Source of the DNA: Vicinamibacteraceae bacterium
GTDB lineage: Bacteria > Planctomycetota > Phycisphaerae > Phycisphaerales > UBA5793
DNA length: 64,000 bases
Assembly (NCBI GenBank): GCA_011525805.1
Contig: WYBR01000040.1
Span: 48,407-112,406 of the forward strand
Direction of reading: 5' to 3'
Shown: positions 58,893-64,000 of the stretch, piece after piece
Layout of the letters: the number at the start of each line of letters is the position of its first letter
How positions within the stretch are numbered: the stretch's first letter is position 1
Made by a program: the position numbers and the translations under genes
The notes under the pieces: generated by a model
Databases searched by the model: none
Told to the model about the DNA's origin: nothing
The model's input: only the letters and a program-made list of their open reading frames with translations

Positions 58893-61301
58893 ATGGTCGG
58901 AGTCGCAGTTCCCATCGTGGCGATCCTCGGCGCCCTCGTCGGCGCCGTGCTGCTCACCGGCATCGTCATGTTCGTCATCGTCCCGGTGTTCAAGGGCATC
59001 GGGTTCCTCCTCGGCCACGTCGGGCGGTTCATCGGCGGCATGTTCCGCGACACGTTCCGCTTCATCGGGGCGCTGCCCGCTGCCGTCGTCTTTGCCGTCC
59101 TCAGCGTGCTCAACGTCGTCATCGGGCGATGGTCGGCGGGGGCGCACTTCGGCGCCAACGTGCAGCGCGAAATCAAGACCATGGCCTCTTGCCTTTACCG
59201 CGTCTGCCTCGGCCACCCGCTGCGGCTCATCGGGCTGGGTCCGGTGCTCGAGGGCCTCGAGGAGCGCGTGCCCGCGGCCTACGCCGAAGCGCCGGGCCGC
59301 GACCGGCCCAGCCGGCGCGTCGGCCAGTTTGACGGCTACAAGATCGTCGGCTCGCTGCCGGGCGGCGGCTCGGGCGGGCGCCTCTACGTCGCCGAACCGC
59401 TTCCAGAGAAGCGCCGGCGAATCGAGCACGCGCAGGGCGAGTGCCCCGAGCGCGTCGTCATCAAGTCTTTCGCCATCGCCGACGGGTCGAGCCTGCCCCA
59501 GATCGTGCGCGAGTCGCGCGCGCTGGAAGGCGCCCGGCAGATCGGCCTGATCATCGAGCACGAACTGACCGACGACCGCTTCTTCTACGTGATGCCCTAC
59601 GTGCCGGGCGACAATCTCGGCATCGTGGTGCGCCAGCAGCACGCCGCCGCCGGCGACGCCGGTCTGGGCGACCGCCAGTTGCAGGAGATGCTCTCCTACA
59701 TGTCCGACGTGGTCGCGACGCTCGATCATTATCACCGCGGCGGCCTGTGGCACAAGGACATCAAGCCGGAAAACATCGTCGTCCACGCCGGACGCGCCCA
59801 CGTCGTCGATCTCGGACTCGTCACGTCGCTGCGCTCGGCGATGACGCTGACGACGCACGGCACGGAATACTTCCGCGACCCGGAGATGGTCCGCATGGCG
59901 CTGCGCGGCGTGAAGGTACATGAGGTGGACGGCGCCAAGTTCGACATCTACGGCGCCGCGGCCGTCCTGTACTTCGCCCTCGAGGGCACCTTCCCCTCGC
60001 ACGGCGGGCTGAGCACGATCACTCGCCGCTGCCCCGAGGCGGTCAAGTGGATTGTCCGACGCGGCATGACCGACTATTCGCGCCGATACGCCTCGGCCGC
60101 GATGATGCTCCGCGATCTCGACGCCGTCCGCCGGCACCCGAACGTCTGGGCGATGAAGCCCGCCGAACTGCCGAGCATGCAGGCCGGTGACGCGAGCGCC
60201 GAAGCGCCGGCCGACGCGGCCGCATTCGCCGCCGCCGGCTTCGGGCCGGGAGCAGCGGCCGCGGCCGGCGCTGCCTTCGGCGCGGCGCACGCAGCGACCG
60301 TCGCATCGCCCTCGGGCGTCTACGTGCGGCCCCGCTTGCGCGTCGCCAACTGGTGGACGGGCCGGATCGACCCGGGCGCCGGCGGCGCGGGCGACGCGGG
60401 GGGCGTGTGCGAGGCCAAGGAGGAACTGCGGCGCGCGGCCGCGACCGTCCGCAGCGAAGTCCGCAAGGCGTGGCGCGATCTGCGCGGCTCGGCGGAGGTC
60501 GCCGCTGTTCACGCCCCGGAAGATGTTCGCATTCACTTCGCCGGCGGGCCTCGTCCTCCGGCTGCTGATCAGATCGCCAGCGCCCGGGCGCGGGCGGCCG
60601 AGCGTCGTCGCCACGCGCGCCAGCGTCGCTTCCGCACGACTCACCCCGCGGAGCGTATTAATCCGGGCATGGTGGTCGCGGCCGTCGCCGTCCTCGCGGT
60701 GATCGGCGTCGCGGCCGCCTTCAACGTCAACTGGCTCAGACGCGCGCGCCTCGGGGGACACGTGGCGCTGGGTGAGTCCGGCCCCGGCGCCGTCGTCGTT
60801 GACGGCGCGCATCCCGGCGCCATCGCCATGGCGCCGGGCGCCGCGATCTTCGAGCAGGTGCACCGCGCCCAGGAACTCGCCGCCGACTCCGCGCTCATCT
60901 CCCTTGTCGAGGATCTGCCCCATCAGTACCTCATCATCAACGACCACCCCGATCTGCGCAGCGCGGTCGTGCGCGAGCGGGTGGCGCGGATCGGCGAGAT
61001 GCTCGTGCGCCTCGGCTTTGAGCCGGTCGAGGACCGCGACCTCGCCGCCACGCTCGACGCCCGCATCCGCACGGAAGTCAGCCGCGTGGGCAACGTGGAC
61101 ATCGAGCGCAACATCGTCGCAGACGCCGAGGCCGTGGTCGGCTCGCTACTGGGCGTTGATGAGCAGTTGCAGAACCTCGGCTGCGTCGTGTGGCTGGCGC
61201 GCGGGTCCGGCGACCGGATTCTCACGTGGGTGCTCACCCCGGACTGCCACGAGTCCACGGCCGACGACCGCATCCTCGCGGTTCTCAGTTCCATTCGGTA
61301 A
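58893..61301 (+). CDS. Membrane serine/threonine protein kinase
   Basis: 802 residues. Two N-terminal hydrophobic segments (about 5-35 and 50-80) precede a kinase domain (about 145-410): glycine loop GSLPGGGSGGRLYVAE, catalytic Lys191 in VVIKSFA, HKDIKPENIVV with His287, and DLG in place of DFG (VVDLGLVTS), followed by the HGTEYFRDPE activation region. An Ala-rich linker of about 130 residues leads to a membrane segment (VVAAVAVLAVIGVAAAFNVNW) and a C-terminal domain of about 190 residues (IERNIVADAEAVVGSLLGV), likely periplasmic and possibly the sensor. It is paired with the ECF sigma gene upstream. Confidence 0.88.
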   Translation: MVGVAVPIVAILGALVGAVLLTGIVMFVIVPVFKGIGFLLGHVGRFIGGMFRDTFRFIGALPAAVVFAVLSVLNVVIGRWSAGAHFGANVQREIKTMASCLYRVCLGHPLRLIGLGPVLEGLEERVPAAYAEAPGRDRPSRRVGQFDGYKIVGSLPGGGSGGRLYVAEPLPEKRRRIEHAQGECPERVVIKSFAIADGSSLPQIVRESRALEGARQIGLIIEHELTDDRFFYVMPYVPGDNLGIVVRQQHAAAGDAGLGDRQLQEMLSYMSDVVATLDHYHRGGLWHKDIKPENIVVHAGRAHVVDLGLVTSLRSAMTLTTHGTEYFRDPEMVRMALRGVKVHEVDGAKFDIYGAAAVLYFALEGTFPSHGGLSTITRRCPEAVKWIVRRGMTDYSRRYASAAMMLRDLDAVRRHPNVWAMKPAELPSMQAGDASAEAPADAAAFAAAGFGPGAAAAAGAAFGAAHAATVASPSGVYVRPRLRVANWWTGRIDPGAGGAGDAGGVCEAKEELRRAAATVRSEVRKAWRDLRGSAEVAAVHAPEDVRIHFAGGPRPPAADQIASARARAAERRRHARQRRFRTTHPAERINPGMVVAAVAVLAVIGVAAAFNVNWLRRARLGGHVALGESGPGAVVVDGAHPGAIAMAPGAAIFEQVHRAQELAADSALISLVEDLPHQYLIINDHPDLRSAVVRERVARIGEMLVRLGFEPVEDRDLAATLDARIRTEVSRVGNVDIERNIVADAEAVVGSLLGVDEQLQNLGCVVWLARGSGDRILTWVLTPDCHESTADDRILAVLSSIR

Positions 61302-61329
61302 CGCCGCGCCGACCAGTCGGAGGGTGATC

Positions 61330-61365
61330 GGAGCCGGAGAGTCCCGGCTCCGCTTGGTTTTTCTT
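61330..61365 (+). terminator. Rho-independent terminator after the kinase gene
   Basis: Perfect stem GGAGCCGG / CCGGCTCC with loop AGAGTC (61330-61351), followed by GCTTGGTTTTTCTT. It separates the sigma-kinase unit from ilvE. Confidence 0.8.
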
Positions 61366-61483
61366 GATTGAAGAATAAGGAAGTCCGCCGGGATCGGAGG
61401 CTGCGCTTCCGGGGGATATACTGCCTCGGACTTCGGGCGCATCCGCGCGGCGAGCGCGGATCGAGAGGCGAAAGGACGCGACG

Positions 61484-62350
61484 TTGCAGATCTGGATGGA
61501 CGGAACCCTGGTGCCGCGCGAGCAGGCGGTCGTGAGCGTCTTCGACCACGGCGTACTCTACGGGGACGGCTGCTTCGAGGGCATTCGAGCCTACCACGGG
61601 CGGATCTTCCGGGTGGGCGCGCACATCGACCGCCTCTTTGCTTCAGCGGAGGCGATCCGCCTCAAGTCTCCGTACAGCCGCGAGCAGTGGATCGACGCCA
61701 TTCGCACCACCCTCAACGCCAACGGGCTGACCAACGCCTACATCCGCGTGGTGATGACGCGCGGCGTCGGGACGCTGGGGCTCAATCCCTTCCGTTGCCC
61801 CGCGCCGACCTGCTTCATCATTGCCGATTCGATCTCACTCTACCCGCCCGCGCTCTACGAGAGCGGGATGAAAGTGATCACCGCCCGCCGCCCGCGCAAC
61901 CTGCCCGCCGCCCTCGATCCGAGCATCAAGAGCCTCAACTACCTCAACAACATCCTCGCCAAGATCGAGGCGATCGACGCGGGTGTGCTTGAAGCCATCA
62001 TGCTCAACCATGAAGGGTTCGTGGCGGAATGCACCGGCGACAACATCTTCTTCGTGAAGGGCGGCCGCGTCGTTACACCTGCGGCGTCGGCGGGCCTGCT
62101 CGTGGGGGTGACGCGCGGATTCGTGCTGCAATTGTGTCGCGAGATGGGCCTGCCCTGCGAAGAGCGGCTCTTCCGCATCGAGGAACTCAGGCAGGCCGAT
62201 GAAGTCTTCCTCACCGGCACGGCGGCCGAGATCATCGCCGTCTCCCAGATTGACGACGACGTCATCGGAAGCGGAACGATCGGCCCAGTCACGCGCCGCC
62301 TGACGGAAGCGTTCCGCGCCCGCGTCGCAAGCCACGCGCCTGAGGATTGA
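61484..62350 (+). CDS. ilvE: Branched-chain amino acid aminotransferase (class IV)
   Basis: A PLP enzyme transferring amino groups to branched-chain keto acids. TTG start with GAAAGGA 9 bases upstream gives 288 residues and the natural beginning MQIWMDGTLVPREQA; an ATG at 61496 would remove conserved residues. Motifs: VSVFDHGVLYGDGCFEGIRAYHGRIF, the PLP-lysine segment SIKSLNYLNNILAK, and GFVAECTGDNIFFVK with a late VFLTGTAAEIIAV. TATACT near 61420 may be the -10. It is convergent with the mgtE-like gene. Confidence 0.92.
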   Translation: MQIWMDGTLVPREQAVVSVFDHGVLYGDGCFEGIRAYHGRIFRVGAHIDRLFASAEAIRLKSPYSREQWIDAIRTTLNANGLTNAYIRVVMTRGVGTLGLNPFRCPAPTCFIIADSISLYPPALYESGMKVITARRPRNLPAALDPSIKSLNYLNNILAKIEAIDAGVLEAIMLNHEGFVAECTGDNIFFVKGGRVVTPAASAGLLVGVTRGFVLQLCREMGLPCEERLFRIEELRQADEVFLTGTAAEIIAVSQIDDDVIGSGTIGPVTRRLTEAFRARVASHAPED

Positions 62351-62366
62351 ACCGAACGCCTCGGCA

Positions 62367-63446
62367 TCAGGGCGTGAGGAGCATCCCGGCCAGGTTGAAG
62401 TAGAACAGCAGCGTCGCGAGGTCGGCCGCGGCGAGTACGATCGGCCCCGAGGCGATGCGCGGATCCTGCCTCAGCGCCCGCATCAGCGTCGGCAGGGCGA
62501 CGCCAAGCAGGCAGGCCGTGATCATCGAGATCCAGACGCTCAGCCCGATCGCCAGCGCGACCAGAAACTCGCCGCGCCATATCCACGAGATGAGCAGGAG
62601 CAGCCCCCCGCAGGCCGCGCCGATGAGCGCCGCCGCGAGGAACTCCCGGGCCAGGCTGCCGCGAGCCTGCTTCCAGTTGACGCGGCCCGCGTGCAGGCTC
62701 TGGAGCGTCAGCGTCATCGACTGGATGCTCACGCTCTCGGAAAGCGCCAGCACGACGGGGATGAACAGGGCCAGCGCGATGGCGTGGCTGAGCAGCGCAT
62801 CGTACAGGCTGGCGAGGACGGCGCAGAGCGTCCCGCCGCCGATGTTGCAAAGCAGCCAAGGGAAGCGATCCCTGAACGACGCCCACGGCGAGCTGCGTCG
62901 CCCCAGCGCGACGTGCACGCCGATCAGTTGGAAAAGGTCGTCGGCGGACCTCTTCTCCGCGAGCGAGAAGACCTCGTCTGTGAACAGATCTACATCAACG
63001 GCGCCGAGCAGGCGGCTCTCCTCATCCACGACCGGGCAGGAGAGAAAGCGGTGCATCGCGAAGAACTCGCACGCCGTCAGCAGCGTCGCCGAAGAGGGGA
63101 TCGACACGACGTTGCGGTCCATGATCGACGCGACTGCATCCGAGGGCGCTGCCATGAGCAGACTCCGCGTCGGCAGGACGCCGACGAGGCGGTCGTCCCG
63201 GTCCAGCACGTAGAAGTAGACGATCGAGCCCTGCGTCCCCGCGCGGCGGACAGTCTCCAGCGCTTCCCCCGCCGTCTGTTCCTCGCGCAGCGTAATCACG
63301 TCCCGCCGAATGTGCGGGAGAAGTGGGGAATCGAGGTTGTCCCTCTGGATGGTTGGCGTGCTTCGCTTGGAATTCACGTGCGAGTCCGGCGCGGGCCTGT
63401 GCGGGGGGGAGGGCGGGGAACCTGCCGCATGATAAGCGCTGTTCAC
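62367..63446 (-). CDS. MgtE-like divalent cation transporter without the N domain
   Basis: 359 residues. Two CBS domains (about 45-165) are followed by an MgtE-type membrane domain with five helices. The usual N-terminal regulatory N domain is missing. The signature G-G-N-x-G-x-Q after the second helix is replaced by LSESVSIQS, while the late QDPRIASGPIVLAAADLATLLFYF keeps the Asp of the ion pathway. It is therefore a divergent member, and transport of Mg is uncertain. It overlaps folK by 4 bases on the same strand. Confidence 0.8.
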   Translation of the reverse strand: MNSAYHAAGSPPSPPHRPAPDSHVNSKRSTPTIQRDNLDSPLLPHIRRDVITLREEQTAGEALETVRRAGTQGSIVYFYVLDRDDRLVGVLPTRSLLMAAPSDAVASIMDRNVVSIPSSATLLTACEFFAMHRFLSCPVVDEESRLLGAVDVDLFTDEVFSLAEKRSADDLFQLIGVHVALGRRSSPWASFRDRFPWLLCNIGGGTLCAVLASLYDALLSHAIALALFIPVVLALSESVSIQSMTLTLQSLHAGRVNWKQARGSLAREFLAAALIGAACGGLLLLISWIWRGEFLVALAIGLSVWISMITACLLGVALPTLMRALRQDPRIASGPIVLAAADLATLLFYFNLAGMLLTP

Positions 63447-63970
63447 GCGTCGTCCAGGCCGCCGATTCGATTCGCGGTCCTCGCCGCTTCGAGCAGCGCC
63501 GCGATCGAGCGGTCGAGCACGGGGTGGACGACCCGCGGCGCGATGGACGCGAGCGGTTCGAGCACGAAAAGCCGCTCGTGCAGGCGGGGGTGGGGGATCC
63601 GTAGGCCTGGTTCGTCATGTACCTCGTCGCCGAAGAGCAGCAGGTCGAGATCAATCAAGCGCGGCCCCCAGCGCACGCGCCGCTCGCGCCCGAGGATCGC
63701 CTCGATGGACAGGAGCCGATCGAGCAGACCGCGAGCCGAGTGCGTCGTTCGAACTTCGCACGCGGCGTTCAGGAAGGGCCCTTGTCCCTGCGGTCCGCCG
63801 ACGGGCTCCGTCTCGAAGAGCGGGCTGATCGCGGAGACGGTTATGTGATCGTCGGCTTCCAGCAGCGCCGCCGCCCGATCGATCGCCAGCCTTCGATCGC
63901 CGAGGTTGGATCCCAATGCGATGTAGGCGACGGTCGGCTTCGCACTCGCGGATTGATCGGCCCCACTCAC
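63443..63970 (-). CDS. folK: 2-amino-4-hydroxy-6-hydroxymethyldihydropteridine pyrophosphokinase
   Basis: This enzyme activates the pterin for folate synthesis. GTG start, 175 residues. Motifs: YIALGSNLGDRRLAIDRA, FETEPVGGPQGQGPFLNAA, and the Mg-binding region RWGPRLIDLDLLLFGDEVHDEPGLRIPHPRLHER-like. TATGAT lies 5 bases before the start. Its stop overlaps the mgtE-like gene. Confidence 0.94.
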   Translation of the reverse strand: MSGADQSASAKPTVAYIALGSNLGDRRLAIDRAAALLEADDHITVSAISPLFETEPVGGPQGQGPFLNAACEVRTTHSARGLLDRLLSIEAILGRERRVRWGPRLIDLDLLLFGDEVHDEPGLRIPHPRLHERLFVLEPLASIAPRVVHPVLDRSIAALLEAARTANRIGGLDDA

Positions 63971-63975
63971 GCGAG

Positions 63976-63981
63976 ATCATA
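63976..63981 (-). promoter_or_regulatory. Candidate -10 box for folK
   Basis: TATGAT on the minus strand, 5 bases before GTG 63970. Confidence 0.55.
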
Positions 63982-64000
63982 CGAGACCCGCGGGGCGCGC

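Noticed and set aside
1..64000. tRNA or rRNA genes, insertion sequences, prophage or toxin-antitoxin genes
   Set aside because: I scanned the intergenic stretches for tRNA T-arm motifs and the frames for transposase or integrase motifs and found none that could be supported; a covariance-model search was not possible.

Overview
This is a GC-rich bacterial chromosome segment with about 50 protein genes packed on both strands. I see no rRNA, tRNA, transposase, phage gene or CRISPR array. The gene style points to a planctomycete, most likely class Phycisphaerae. The clues are a membrane protein ending in a zinc ribbon with the motif [10 protein letters not shown], prepilin-like proteins of the [14 protein letters not shown] type, secreted proteins with a shared Cys-containing C-terminal module, an ECF sigma factor next to a membrane Ser/Thr kinase, and core genes scattered instead of grouped in classical operons (nuoG and nuoH lie 47 kb apart; purQ and carB stand alone). 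The taxonomic call is an inference from these features.

Layout. 0-8.5 kb: a truncated HD phosphohydrolase, purQ, nuoG, a frameshifted prepilin-like gene, hisS, sucD and a dienelactone hydrolase. 8.5-16.6 kb: apaG, three overlapping membrane-protein genes, a terpenoid-cyclase-fold protein, a thioesterase, a universal stress protein, an MFS-like carrier and holB. 16.6-24 kb: fliS and fliD, divergent from an HDOD-histidine kinase and a pseudo-receiver/GAF protein. 24-30 kb: miaB, dnaX, ybaB and recR, with a secreted-protein gene and a module remnant inserted between ybaB and recR. 30-35.2 kb: rpoN, sppA, thiL and a tsaE-yacG fusion. 35.2-37.7 kb: a less GC-rich accessory patch with a small secreted protein and a broken subtilisin-like protease. 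37.7-45.6 kb: an oxidoreductase, an AsmA-like protein, the zinc-ribbon membrane protein and carB. 45.8-48.1 kb: a secreted protein, a prepilin-like protein and a His-rich membrane protein. 48.1-53.6 kb: plsC-like, ruvA, a small conserved gene, manC, nuoH and a coiled-coil protein. 53.9-64 kb: a cobalamin-type radical SAM protein, pcrA/uvrD, an ECF sigma factor with a membrane kinase, ilvE, an mgtE-like gene and folK.

How the parts connect. Both AAA+ clamp-loader genes (holB, dnaX) lack the usual zinc-module cysteines, and dnaX carries an A10 run at the expected tau/gamma junction where a one-base slip leads to an immediate stop. Many genes have a TANNNT box 5-10 bases before the start codon and no Shine-Dalgarno sequence, which suggests widespread leaderless transcription; the secreted-protein genes instead have good ribosome-binding sites. 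At least three families of short dispersed repeats and several long palindromes lie between genes, and one 42-base palindrome sits in frame inside carB. Three one-base irregularities fall in G runs (prepilin gene, protease gene twice); assembly error and true decay cannot be separated from the sequence alone.
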